Shown: positions 1-6,540, numbered from the stretch's first letter. The stretch: DNA of 9,040 bases from Actinomycetota bacterium (GCA_019425105.1 JAHYYD010000080.1:1-9040), one strand, 5' to 3'. The notes: generated by a model from the sequence alone, not told the origin. A program made the numbers and translations.

Positions 1-53
1 GACCCGCCCAACCAGGCGCTTCCGACCTGCGGCAGATGCGTCAAGGAGAAGAA

Positions 54-410
54 ATGCAGAAGCTGGACGCCGTTGATGCGGCATCGCTGCGCGATGACAT
101 CCCCTCGTTCCGAGCCGGTGACACCCTCAAGGTGCACGTCAAGGTTATCGAAGGCAACCGCTCTCGTATCCAGGTCTTCCAGGGCGTCGTGATCGCGCGT
201 CGCGGCCACGGTGTGTCCTCCACGTTCACCATCCGCAAGGTTTCCTTCGGTGTTGGCGTTGAGCGTACCTTCCCTGTTCACGCCCCGACGATCGACCACA
301 TCGAGGTCGTCACCAAGGGCGACGTGCGCCGCGCCAAGCTCTACTACCTGCGTGAGCGTCACGGCAAGGCCGCGAAGATCAAGGAGCACCGTTCCGGCAA
401 GGCCGAGTGA
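54..410 (+). CDS. rplS: 50S ribosomal protein L19
   Basis: Large-subunit ribosomal protein bL19, which sits at the 30S-50S interface. The product is 118 residues, close to the usual 113-120. Diagnostic stretches are [19 protein letters not shown] (about residues 13-31), [11 protein letters not shown] (41-51), [21 protein letters not shown] (66-86, in two overlapping blocks) and the basic tail [15 protein letters not shown] (90-104). The start at 54 is chosen because AAGGAGAAG lies just upstream at 43-51; an in-frame ATG at 36 would add six residues, has no ribosome binding site and extends beyond the family N-terminus. The gene is normally last in an rpsP-rimM-trmD-rplS operon, which would lie left of the window; the first 53 bases hold no other recognisable gene. 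A strong hairpin follows the stop. Identification is very secure. Confidence 0.98.
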   Translation: MQKLDAVDAASLRDDIPSFRAGDTLKVHVKVIEGNRSRIQVFQGVVIARRGHGVSSTFTIRKVSFGVGVERTFPVHAPTIDHIEVVTKGDVRRAKLYYLRERHGKAAKIKEHRSGKAE

Positions 411-447
411 GGCCGGCCGGGCGCAAGCCTTGGCATTTTTCACGGAA

Positions 448-478
448 AGGCCCGACACCGCGCGCCGGTGTCGGGCCT
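448..478 (+). terminator. GC-rich hairpin after rplS, probable terminator
   Basis: A perfect 13-bp inverted repeat (AGGCCCGACACCG at 448-460 and its complement at 466-478) surrounds a five-base loop, starting 37 bases after the rplS stop. No T-tract follows, which is common for intrinsic-like terminators in high-GC actinobacteria. Its place between rplS and the independently initiated lepB supports a terminator role. That role is inferred; the inverted repeat is seen directly. Confidence 0.65.
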
Positions 479-520
479 CGCCGTATCCTGGGATAGTTGA
501 CGTAACGACAAGGAGATTGC

Positions 521-1267
521 ATGACCCCGACAGCAGGCCCGACGCTCGGACCGTTGCATGCGCCTTCGCTCCGGGATCGTGACCGTGCGGAAGCCCGCGC
601 GCGGCGTAACCCGCTCGTGTGGCTACGCGAGATTCTCGTGATTATCGTCGTTGCCCTCGTTATCTCCTCGCTCCTGCGTGCTTTCATCGTGCAGGTGTTC
701 TGGATTCCCTCTCCGTCCATGCACAACACGCTCGTTGAGGATGACCGGATTGCTGTCTCGCGTATTGACGCGTTGACGTCGAATGTTCAGCGCGGAGATG
801 TCGTCGTTTTCGATGACACACTCGGCTGGCTCGGATCGCCGGAAACGACTGCGCCTTCTGTTTTGCGTCGGCTTGGTGAATTCACGGGCTTTGTCCCAGG
901 CGGTGGCGAACAGACTCTCGTCAAGCGTGTGATTGGCGTTGGTGGAGACCACGTCACCTGCACGAGCGCGACCGGCAAGGTCAGCGTCAACGGGGTCGAA
1001 CTGGATGAGACCTATGTTCCCGACGGCCAGGTCCCCTGTGGTGAACGCACCTTCGACGTAGTCGTTCCTGAGGGACACCTGTGGGTGATGGGTGATAACC
1101 GCTCCAATTCTGCAGACTCTCGCTATCACATGGGGTCTGGTCAGTCGCCTTACGTGCCGGTCTCCTCGGTTGTGGGCACCGTCCAGGCCGTTATCTGGCC
1201 GACGTCTCGCTGGACGACCGACATCGCGCATCACGAGGTTTTTGCCGCCGTTCCCTCTGCGTCATGA
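521..1267 (+). CDS. lepB: Signal peptidase I
   Basis: Membrane-bound serine protease (family S26) that cuts signal peptides from exported preproteins on the outer face of the membrane. The 248-residue product has a basic cytoplasmic N-terminus (about 1-34), one transmembrane helix (about 36-58), then the catalytic domain. The family boxes are all present: SPSM with nucleophile Ser66, RGDVVVF (91-97), KRVIGVGGD with general-base Lys135, and GDNRSNSADSR (191-201). The ATG at 521 is preceded by AAGGAG at 510-515. The stop overlaps the rnhB start as ATGA, so the two genes are probably co-transcribed and translationally coupled. The GATAGT at 492-497 could be a -10 element, but no good -35 is visible. 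Only one transmembrane segment is seen, as in Gram-positive type enzymes. Very secure. Confidence 0.97.
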   Translation: MTPTAGPTLGPLHAPSLRDRDRAEARARRNPLVWLREILVIIVVALVISSLLRAFIVQVFWIPSPSMHNTLVEDDRIAVSRIDALTSNVQRGDVVVFDDTLGWLGSPETTAPSVLRRLGEFTGFVPGGGEQTLVKRVIGVGGDHVTCTSATGKVSVNGVELDETYVPDGQVPCGERTFDVVVPEGHLWVMGDNRSNSADSRYHMGSGQSPYVPVSSVVGTVQAVIWPTSRWTTDIAHHEVFAAVPSAS

Positions 1268-1935
1268 CAACCGCGTCCCGTGAGCTGGAGGTGTCTCTCG
1301 CTAGGCGCTGGGGTGTCGTCGCTGGCATGGACGAGGTGGGTCGCGGAGCCCTCGCTGGCCCTGTCGCTGTCGGCGTTGCGCTCATTGGTATTGATGCAGC
1401 ACCCATGCCCGAGGGGCTGACAGATTCCAAGGCACTCACGCCGCGCAGGCGCGAGGCGCTCGTTGAGCCTGTGCGCTCGTGGGCTCTCGCATCATCCGTC
1501 GGCTACGCGTCCGCGCAGGAGATCGATCAATGGGGCATCATTGCTGCTCTCCGGCTCGCCGGGCGCCGCGCGCTTGCCGACGTCGCTGACCGGGGCCTCG
1601 TCCCCGGTGGCGTCCTCTTGGACGGCTCCCACAATTGGCTGTCGGCCCCGGATGACCTCTTCGGAGCGCTCGATGGTCCCGATGATCCTTTCGGGCGTGA
1701 ACTTCCCGTGCACATGCAGGTGAAGGCTGATGCTTCCTGCGCGGTTGTGGCCGCCGCTTCCGTTCTTGCGAAAGTTGCACGTGATCACCTGATGCAGGGG
1801 CTCGATGATCCCGGATACGGATGGGCCTCGAACAAGGGTTACGGTTCTGCCGCGCACGCACGCGCTATTGGTGAACTAGGCGTCTCTGATTATCACCGCC
1901 GCTCGTGGAAGATGCCGACGCAGGCCACAAAGTAG
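1264..1935 (+). CDS. rnhB: Ribonuclease HII
   Basis: Metal-dependent endonuclease that cuts the RNA strand of RNA-DNA hybrids and single ribonucleotides misincorporated into DNA. The 223-residue protein shows the family signatures in order: GMDEVGRGALAGPV (21-34, catalytic Asp23 and Glu24), LTDSKAL (52-58), VLLDGSHN (117-124, Asp120), VKADASCAVVAAASVLAKV (153-171, Asp156) and the C-terminal KGYGSAAH (191-198). All four acidic metal ligands are therefore present. It begins with ATG at 1264, overlapping the lepB stop by four bases; no strong separate ribosome binding site is needed if translation is coupled. In actinobacteria rnhB typically follows lepB and precedes the DUF2469 gene, as here. 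A GC-rich hairpin follows the stop. Very secure. Confidence 0.97.
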   Translation: MTTASRELEVSLARRWGVVAGMDEVGRGALAGPVAVGVALIGIDAAPMPEGLTDSKALTPRRREALVEPVRSWALASSVGYASAQEIDQWGIIAALRLAGRRALADVADRGLVPGGVLLDGSHNWLSAPDDLFGALDGPDDPFGRELPVHMQVKADASCAVVAAASVLAKVARDHLMQGLDDPGYGWASNKGYGSAAHARAIGELGVSDYHRRSWKMPTQATK

Positions 1936-1973
1936 GGCGCGCCCGGGGTGGCACCGCGCCGCCCGGGGCGCGG
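1935..1973 (+). terminator. GC-only spacer with hairpin after rnhB
   Basis: The rnhB-DUF2469 spacer is almost entirely G and C. It has a 10-bp palindrome GGGCGCGCCC (1935-1944) and a 7-bp perfect stem (CCGCGCC at 1954-1960 with GGCGCGG at 1967-1973, six-base loop), plus a direct repeat GCCCGGGG at 1941 and 1961. There is no T-tract. The structure could end the lepB-rnhB transcript ahead of the downstream start; this is inference. Confidence 0.4.
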
Positions 1974-1978
1974 CCCGG

Positions 1979-1993
1979 CATGATGGGTGCGTG
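1979..1993 (+). promoter_or_regulatory. Probable leaderless promoter -10 of the DUF2469 gene
   Basis: CATGAT at 1979-1984 fits the actinobacterial -10 pattern (A at position 2, T at position 6). It ends six bases before the GTG start at 1991, so transcription would begin at or next to the start codon. No purine-rich Shine-Dalgarno precedes the GTG. xerC in this window has the same geometry. No -35 is recognisable, which is usual for such promoters. Confidence 0.45.
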
Positions 1994-2290
1994 AGCGAAG
2001 AAATCGAAGGTTACGAAAACAATCTGGAGTTGGAACTCTTCAAGGAGTACCGCGATGTCATCGGATTGTTTAAGTACGTGGTTGAGACCGAGAGGCGTTT
2101 CTACCTGTGCAATCACGTTGATGTGCAGGCTCGCCCGGTCGGCGGGGATGTCTTCTTTGAATTGACGCTGAGCGATGCCTGGGTGTGGGACATCTACCGT
2201 TCGTCCCGTTTCGTGCGTTTGGTGCGCGTCATCACGTACAAAGACGTGAATGTCGAGGAGCTTTCGAAGCCGGAGCTCGACATCCCCTAA
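1991..2290 (+). CDS. DUF2469 family protein, function unknown
   Basis: A 99-residue soluble protein of the conserved actinobacterial DUF2469 family (M. tuberculosis Rv2901c type). The function is not established. Recognisable blocks are YENNLELELFKEYRDVIG (about 8-25), VVETERRFYLCNHVDV (30-45), FFELTLSDAWVWDIYR (55-70) and RFVRLVRVITYKDVNVEEL (73-91). There is no signal peptide, transmembrane segment or known catalytic motif; the acidic N-terminus and the aromatic-rich DAWVWD core are the striking parts. The GTG at 1991 is the only plausible start: it gives the expected family N-terminus, and upstream ATGs are out of frame. No ribosome binding site is visible, and a -10-like CATGAT lies six bases upstream, suggesting leaderless translation. 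It sits between rnhB and yraN, as in other actinobacteria. Family assignment is secure, function unknown. Confidence 0.92.
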   Translation: MSEEIEGYENNLELELFKEYRDVIGLFKYVVETERRFYLCNHVDVQARPVGGDVFFELTLSDAWVWDIYRSSRFVRLVRVITYKDVNVEELSKPELDIP

Positions 2291-2315
2291 CCGTCGACGA
2301 CGCGGAGGCGCGCAG

Positions 2316-2354
2316 TTATCCACAGGCCTTGTCGCACACCGTCCCCTGTCCACA
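2316..2354 (+). promoter_or_regulatory. Pair of DnaA-box-like sites upstream of yraN
   Basis: TTATCCACA at 2316-2324 is a perfect match to the classical DnaA box. CTGTCCACA at 2346-2354 is close to the TTGTCCACA form favoured in high-GC actinobacteria. Both are in the same orientation with starts exactly 30 bp apart, about three helical turns, and the second box ends 66 bases before the yraN ATG. Binding by DnaA, and any control of the yraN-comM-dprA genes, is inference. Confidence 0.5.
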
Positions 2355-2366
2355 GGGGGCGGTTTT
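2343..2366 (+). terminator. Possible terminator or attenuator hairpin before yraN
   Basis: CCCCTGT (2343-2349) and ACAGGGG (2352-2358) are perfect inverted arms. As RNA this gives at least a five-bp GC stem with loop GTCCAC, followed by GGCGG and TTTT at 2363-2366. It overlaps the second DnaA-like box, so one of the two readings may be coincidental. It could end transcripts from the DUF2469 gene. Confidence 0.3.
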
Positions 2367-2406
2367 CGCGTTGTTGTGTCCTTCCAGAAGGGAGCACTGT
2401 GGGTGC

Positions 2407-2417
2407 GGAGGTGATCC
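2407..2417 (+). promoter_or_regulatory. Unusually long Shine-Dalgarno sequence of yraN
   Basis: GGAGGTGATCC is an 11-base perfect complement to the 16S rRNA 3' end (GGAUCACCUCC). The GGAGG core is six bases from a GTG at 2418 and nine from the ATG at 2421, so it decides the start region but not between these two adjacent codons. Confidence 0.75.
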
Positions 2418-2420
2418 GTG

Positions 2421-2861
2421 ATGGGATGCAACATACGGCCCGATCGTCGGGCGTTAGGCGCTGCGGGTGAACATACCGCCCGTTTGCTGCTGCAAGAGAA
2501 AGGTCTGCGCATTCTCGAATCGAACTGGCGTGATGGTCGCCGGGGAGAGCTTGACATTATTGCGCGAGACGATGCTGATCCACGGCGGTCGTGGACCGTG
2601 GTGGTGGAGGTACGCACGAGGGTCGGGCGCAGTCGCGGAAGTGCGCTCGCATCGATCGATCCACGCAAGGTGGCCAGGCTCCGCGCGCTGACGGGCGCGT
2701 GGTGTCGCGCGCATGGGCCTCTGTCCTCCCGCGTGCGCATCGACGTCGTTGCGATCACGGTGGACGCGCGGACGCTGGGCACCTGGCCTGCGCCCATGGA
2801 CGAGGCAGTGGATCTTCGCGCTCTGGGCGCGCAGGTGACCTGGTTGAGGGGTGTGCAATGA
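2421..2861 (+). CDS. yraN: YraN/UPF0102 family protein, endonuclease-like fold
   Basis: A 146-residue member of UPF0102 (YraN), a widespread small family with a predicted PD-(D/E)xK restriction-endonuclease-like fold; its cellular substrate is not firmly known. Family landmarks are LGAAGEHTARLLLQEKGLRIL (12-32, in overlapping blocks), GELDIIA (42-48, with Glu43 and Asp45 as candidate metal ligands), VVVEVRTR (60-67, Glu63-x-Arg65 in place of the classical ExK, a variant I recall also from E. coli YraN) and SRVRIDVVAI (103-112). The ATG at 2421 is taken as the start; GTG at 2418 directly before it is equally well served by the exceptional ribosome binding site and would add one residue. The stop overlaps the comM start as ATGA, so the genes are likely coupled. 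yraN next to comM and dprA is a recurring actinobacterial arrangement that hints at DNA processing. Confidence 0.93.
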   Translation: MGCNIRPDRRALGAAGEHTARLLLQEKGLRILESNWRDGRRGELDIIARDDADPRRSWTVVVEVRTRVGRSRGSALASIDPRKVARLRALTGAWCRAHGPLSSRVRIDVVAITVDARTLGTWPAPMDEAVDLRALGAQVTWLRGVQ

Positions 2862-4405
2862 ATGGGCCGGGTCTTGCTCGCACGTATTCGATGAGTGTTG
2901 TCGGCATCGAGGGACATCTGGTGGATGTGGAGACCTATGCGGGCGCTGGACTGGTGGCGTTTACGCTCGTGGGGTTGCTCGATACCTCGGTCCGTGAGGC
3001 ACGTGATCGTGTGCGCGCGGCTTTCGAGTCGTGCGGATTGGACGTGTTGGACCAGCGTATTACCGTGAATTTGTCGCCGGCTGGTATCCCGAAGTCGGGA
3101 TCTGCTTTCGATCTGTCGATTGCGGCGTCCGTCGCTTTGGCCACCGGTCTTGTGTCTCCCGCCGCGTTTGAGGATGCGGTTCTCGTGGGAGAGCTTGCCC
3201 TCGATGGAAGCATTCAGCCGGTTCGAGGGGTTTTGCCTGCCGTGCTGGCCGCGCGTTCTTTGGGCGTGCGACGGGTGATTGTGCCGACGGCGTGTGCCCA
3301 GGAAGCACGGTTGGTCAGTGGCATCGAGGTCCTTGACTTCTCCCATTTCGCCGACCTCGTCGCGTGGGCCGGGGGTGATGCTGTCAAGGCGCCGTTCCAT
3401 GGGCGGCTCGGGATACGCCGCGAGGTCGAGCAGGAGGCCGCTTCGCTGGCGCTCGACATGTCGGATGTGCGCGGACAACCGGAGGCGATTTCGGCGTTGG
3501 AAGTTGCCGCGGCCGGTGGACATCACGTGTTTCTCCTCGGTGAGCCCGGAGCGGGTAAAACGATGCTTGCCTCCCGACTTCCGACGATTCTTCCGGACCT
3601 GGATGCTGATACCGCGCTCGTGACGACGTCGTTGCATTCCGTTGCGGGGTTGCTTCCTACCGGCATGTCTCTCATGAAGCGGCCCCCGTTTCAGGCCCCG
3701 CACCATAGTGTGACGATGCCGGCGCTCATTGGGGGAGGAACCCGTACTCTCGTCCCCGGGGCTGCCTCCCTCGCTCACGGCGGGATTCTTTTTCTTGACG
3801 AGGCCGCGGAGTTTGCGCCCTCCGTGCTCGACTCGCTTCGCGAGCCGCTGGAATCCGGTGCGATTCACCTGCACCGCTCGGGGGTTCAAGCACGCTATCC
3901 GGCATCGTTCCAGCTCGTGATGGCATCGAACCCGTGCCCGTGCGGCGGCGGAAGCGGCGGACGTCGCTGCACGTGTTCCTCCGTCAACAGGAGGCGCTAC
4001 CTGGCGCGCTTGTCGGGTCCGCTGCTCGACCGTATGGACATACGAATAGATGTGCACACGCCGAGCCGCGCGGATATGGCGGCGACCACGATGGTCGATT
4101 CCGAGTCCATTCGGCAGCGCGTCATCGAGGCACGTGCGAGGACGCGGAGGCGTCTTGAGGGGACTCCGTGGACGCTCAACGCGCAGCTTCCCGGGGCGTG
4201 GCTACGCCACCACTCAGGCATCGAGACATCGCTGATGAATGAACTCGATCGGCTTGTTGAATCGGGACACTCCTCAATGCGAGGGGTGGACCGGATGCTG
4301 CGTCTGTCATGGACGCTTGCCGACCTTGATGGGGCTGCGCGCCCCACGTTTGACCACATCGTTGCAGCGCAGCAGCTGCGAAATGGAGCAGATCACTATG
4401 AATGA
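2858..4405 (+). CDS. comM: ComM/YifB family Mg chelatase-like AAA+ ATPase
   Basis: AAA+ ATPase of the YifB/ComM family; the Vibrio cholerae ComM is a hexameric helicase that aids branch migration when transformed DNA is integrated. The product has 515 residues, near the usual 500-510. Order of domains: N-terminal ChlI/Lon-protease-like fold (about 15-145, with NLSPAGIPKSGSAFDLSIA at 71-89), AAA+ core with Walker A GEPGAGKT (228-235) and Walker B GGILFLDEAAE (308-318, Asp314-Glu315), SNPCPCG (357-363), a second Cys pair RCTC (370-373), and a C-terminal Mg-chelatase-type helical domain (about 420-515). Start ATG 2858 overlaps the yraN stop and has GAGGGG at 2846-2851. The four cysteines could bind a metal, as the motif is family-typical. 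dprA begins inside its last codons. Presence of comM does not by itself prove natural competence. Confidence 0.95.
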   Translation: MNGPGLARTYSMSVVGIEGHLVDVETYAGAGLVAFTLVGLLDTSVREARDRVRAAFESCGLDVLDQRITVNLSPAGIPKSGSAFDLSIAASVALATGLVSPAAFEDAVLVGELALDGSIQPVRGVLPAVLAARSLGVRRVIVPTACAQEARLVSGIEVLDFSHFADLVAWAGGDAVKAPFHGRLGIRREVEQEAASLALDMSDVRGQPEAISALEVAAAGGHHVFLLGEPGAGKTMLASRLPTILPDLDADTALVTTSLHSVAGLLPTGMSLMKRPPFQAPHHSVTMPALIGGGTRTLVPGAASLAHGGILFLDEAAEFAPSVLDSLREPLESGAIHLHRSGVQARYPASFQLVMASNPCPCGGGSGGRRCTCSSVNRRRYLARLSGPLLDRMDIRIDVHTPSRADMAATTMVDSESIRQRVIEARARTRRRLEGTPWTLNAQLPGAWLRHHSGIETSLMNELDRLVESGHSSMRGVDRMLRLSWTLADLDGAARPTFDHIVAAQQLRNGADHYE

Positions 4406-5558
4406 GACAGAACTATGGGAGGCCGCTTGGTGGTCGGCCGTTGCTGAGCCGGCCGACCCCTGCGCCCGGGTGGTCCGTCGCGCGTTGGGCGACCGCGGGG
4501 GTCGTGACTGGTTACAGAAAAGGTGGGTCGGCGTACCGGAACAGCTCGTCGGGTACCCGAAGGTTGATTGGTTGACGCAGTGGGGCAGGTGGCGTGAGCG
4601 TGCCCTGGCCGTCGATATCGATGTCGAGCTCGAACGTGTCGCACGCACAGGTGGGGGGTTTCTCATCCCCGGCGATCCTCGATGGCCGGAACAGCTTGTC
4701 TGTCTGGGCGAGGAAGAACCGATGGGCCTGTGGTACCTGGGGGTGCTCCCCGAGGCTGCCCGTATGGGTGATTACCTGTCTGTCGTGGGCGCGCGTGCGT
4801 CCACCGGCGCGGGAAACCGCCGTGCCCGCAACATGGCGGCATACGTAGCCTCTGCCGGGGTCACGGTTGTTTCCGGGGGCGCGATTGGGATTGATATAGA
4901 GGCCCATCGTGGGGCACTGTCCGCGCATGGGCGCACGATCTGCGTTCTTGCGGGTGGAGTATCCAATCCGTACCCCGCCGCTCACGGGAGAGACTTCCGA
5001 GCCGTCGTCGAGGCGGGAGGTGCTCTCATCTCTGAGGTTGCTCCGACTGCCAGGCCCGCGAAGTGGCGTTTCCTCACCCGTAACAGGCTCATCGCGGCGT
5101 GGAGCGCGGCAACCGTCGTCGTCGAGGCCGGAGCGCGTTCTGGCGCCCTTGCGACGGCGCGCCGCGCGATGGAATACGGCCGGGAACTCGGCGCGGTACC
5201 CGGCCCGGTTGATGCACCGATGTCAGTCGGCTGCCTGGAACTGGCTCGCAACGGCGCGACGATTATTCGCGATGGTCGCGATGCGCTCGAACTAGTGCGT
5301 CCCGTCAGTGTCGAAGGGACGGAACCTCTCTTCGGAATGCCGATCGAAGAGGATAGGGGCATTGCTGCCCTGGAACCGATACAGCGCCGAGTGTGGGAAG
5401 CGCTGCCCAGACGCGCACCGTCGTCGGTTGAAGCGATCTGCATTGCGGCGGGTCTCTCACGCGCGGAGGTCAATCGCGCACTCATGGATCTGTCTGTCGC
5501 GGGCCTCGTGTCGGGATCGACGCGTGGCTGGGCGCGAGCAGGAGGAAGCAGATCGTAG
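4398..5558 (+). CDS. dprA: DNA-processing protein DprA
   Basis: DprA binds incoming single-stranded DNA and loads RecA during transformation; it is also kept in many bacteria not known to be competent. The 386-residue product has an N-terminal region (1-120) ending in FLIPGDPRWPEQL (88-100), the Rossmann-like core with VVGARAST (129-136), SGGAIGIDIEAHRGAL (159-174), VLAGGVSNPYPAAH (183-196), FLTRNRLIAAWS (225-236), VVVEAGARSGALATARRA (240-257) and AVPGPVDAPMSVG (266-278), and a C-terminal winged-helix domain (about 326-382). The start at 4398 is preferred: GGAG at 4385-4388 is nine bases upstream, and it overlaps the comM end by eight bases. The frame is open further upstream inside comM, but those starts lie within a conserved comM domain. 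ATG 4383 is a less likely alternative. The TAG stop forms part of the xerC -10 element. Confidence 0.96.
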   Translation: MNETELWEAAWWSAVAEPADPCARVVRRALGDRGGRDWLQKRWVGVPEQLVGYPKVDWLTQWGRWRERALAVDIDVELERVARTGGGFLIPGDPRWPEQLVCLGEEEPMGLWYLGVLPEAARMGDYLSVVGARASTGAGNRRARNMAAYVASAGVTVVSGGAIGIDIEAHRGALSAHGRTICVLAGGVSNPYPAAHGRDFRAVVEAGGALISEVAPTARPAKWRFLTRNRLIAAWSAATVVVEAGARSGALATARRAMEYGRELGAVPGPVDAPMSVGCLELARNGATIIRDGRDALELVRPVSVEGTEPLFGMPIEEDRGIAALEPIQRRVWEALPRRAPSSVEAICIAAGLSRAEVNRALMDLSVAGLVSGSTRGWARAGGSRS

Positions 5559-5570
5559 GATAGCCACATG
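5556..5570 (+). promoter_or_regulatory. Probable leaderless promoter -10 of xerC
   Basis: TAGGAT at 5556-5561 is a good actinobacterial -10 hexamer, and the ATG of xerC begins six bases later at 5568, the expected transcription start. Its first three bases are the dprA stop codon. An alternative reading is a weak ribosome binding site (AGGA at 5557-5560). A better AGGAGGAAG at 5540-5548 is about 19 bases from the ATG, too far for normal use. No -35 is seen. Confidence 0.5.
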
Positions 5571-6479
5571 ACACGCACTGCGGGGGAGCGCTGGGAAGAG
5601 TATTTGCGCCTCGGACGACGGATGAGTCCCCATACGATCAGCGCGTATCGCGCCGACCTGCGTTCGCTGATGGAGTTTGTGTCTCTCGGGGAGGAGGCGT
5701 CGCCCGAGCAGCTGCGTGAGGTGCTGACGCAGCGCGCTATTCGCTCCTGGCTCGCTCAGACCCTCGCATCAGGGGGCGCGCGGTCGACAATCGCGCGCCA
5801 CACTGCTGCGGTTCGTAATTTCACTGCGTGGGCGCTGCGAGAAGGGATCTTCCTGCGTGACCCGGCTGCGCTGCTGTCCTCACCGCGTGCCGATCAGCGT
5901 CTGCCTTCCCCCCTCGACGAATCGGACGCGCGGGTGCTTCTCAATAACGCTCGCGATGAAGCCAAGATGGGCGGGCCGTCGCAGTTACGTAATTGGGCGA
6001 TCCTCGAGCTGACCTATGCCTGTGGCCTGCGAGTTTCCGAGGTCTGTGCCCTCGACGTGTCGTCGTTGAACCGTGAAGCACTCACCGTACGCGTCGTCGG
6101 TAAAGGAAATAAGGAGCGCGTGGTTCCGTATGGGCCTCCGGCAGCGCAAGCCCTCGATCACTGGCTCGTCCGAGGCCGGCCGCAGTTGGTGAGGGAGGGG
6201 AGCGGCAACGCCCTCTTCCTTGGAGAGAAGGGCGGTCGCATCGACCCGCGTGTTGTGCGTTCAATGGTGCACAAGATGGCTGCGCGCGCCGGTGTTCACG
6301 ACATCGCACCCCATGGGCTGAGGCACTCGACGGCGACCCACCTCCTGCAGGGTGGGGCCGATCTGCGTGCCGTCCAGGAGATGCTCGGGCATTCGTCGCT
6401 CTCGACCACGCAGCGCTATACCCACGTGGATACCGCGCGGCTGAGTGCGATTTACCAGCGGGCGCACCCGCGAGCGTAA
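5568..6479 (+). CDS. xerC: Tyrosine recombinase XerC
   Basis: Site-specific recombinase that, with XerD, resolves chromosome dimers at dif near the division septum. The 303-residue length is typical for Xer proteins. The N-terminal SAM-like core-binding domain covers about 5-100 (SPHTISAYRADLRSLMEFV at 20-38). The catalytic domain has the full set of active-site residues: Arg155 in ACGLRVSE, Lys179 in VVGKGNKERVVP, His249 and Arg252 in PHGLRHSTATHLL, His275 in MLGHSSLSTTQ and nucleophile Tyr284 in RYTHVD. It is called XerC rather than XerD or a phage integrase because it follows dprA, as M. tuberculosis xerC lies near dprA, and because no attachment sites or phage genes are nearby. The start at 5568 is ten bases after the dprA stop. 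It probably has its own leaderless transcript besides read-through from dprA. Confidence 0.94.
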   Translation: MTRTAGERWEEYLRLGRRMSPHTISAYRADLRSLMEFVSLGEEASPEQLREVLTQRAIRSWLAQTLASGGARSTIARHTAAVRNFTAWALREGIFLRDPAALLSSPRADQRLPSPLDESDARVLLNNARDEAKMGGPSQLRNWAILELTYACGLRVSEVCALDVSSLNREALTVRVVGKGNKERVVPYGPPAAQALDHWLVRGRPQLVREGSGNALFLGEKGGRIDPRVVRSMVHKMAARAGVHDIAPHGLRHSTATHLLQGGADLRAVQEMLGHSSLSTTQRYTHVDTARLSAIYQRAHPRA

Positions 6480-6482
6480 GGG

Positions 6483-6498
6483 GCGGGGTGTCACCCGC
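6483..6498. terminator. Weak hairpin between convergent xerC and M23-like gene
   Basis: The 61-base gap between the two convergent stops holds GCGGG (6483-6487) and CCCGC (6494-6498) around a six-base loop, and the overlapping palindrome GGGTGTCACCC (6486-6496). There is no T-tract on either side. It might serve as a bidirectional terminator, but the stem is short and the call is weak. Confidence 0.22.
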
Positions 6499-6540
6499 TC
6501 AGCGTGCTCCGCCGACACGCAGATGGACTCCGTAATGCCC

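Noticed and set aside
2316..2354. A chromosomal replication origin
   Set aside because: Only two boxes, no AT-rich unwinding element and no dnaA or dnaN beside it.
1865..4057. 730-codon open frame on the minus strand opposite the DUF2469 gene, yraN and comM
   Set aside because: It is rich in Arg, His, Ser and Pro with no domain, and lies antisense to three well-recognised genes. Long antisense frames arise from high third-position GC.
4239..4397. N-terminal extension of dprA into comM
   Set aside because: The extension lies in the conserved comM C-terminal domain in another frame; ATG 4398 has a ribosome binding site and gives the normal DprA length.
5568..6479. Phage or island integrase instead of XerC
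   Set aside because: No attachment repeats, tRNA or phage genes nearby; neighbours and length are those of chromosomal xerC.
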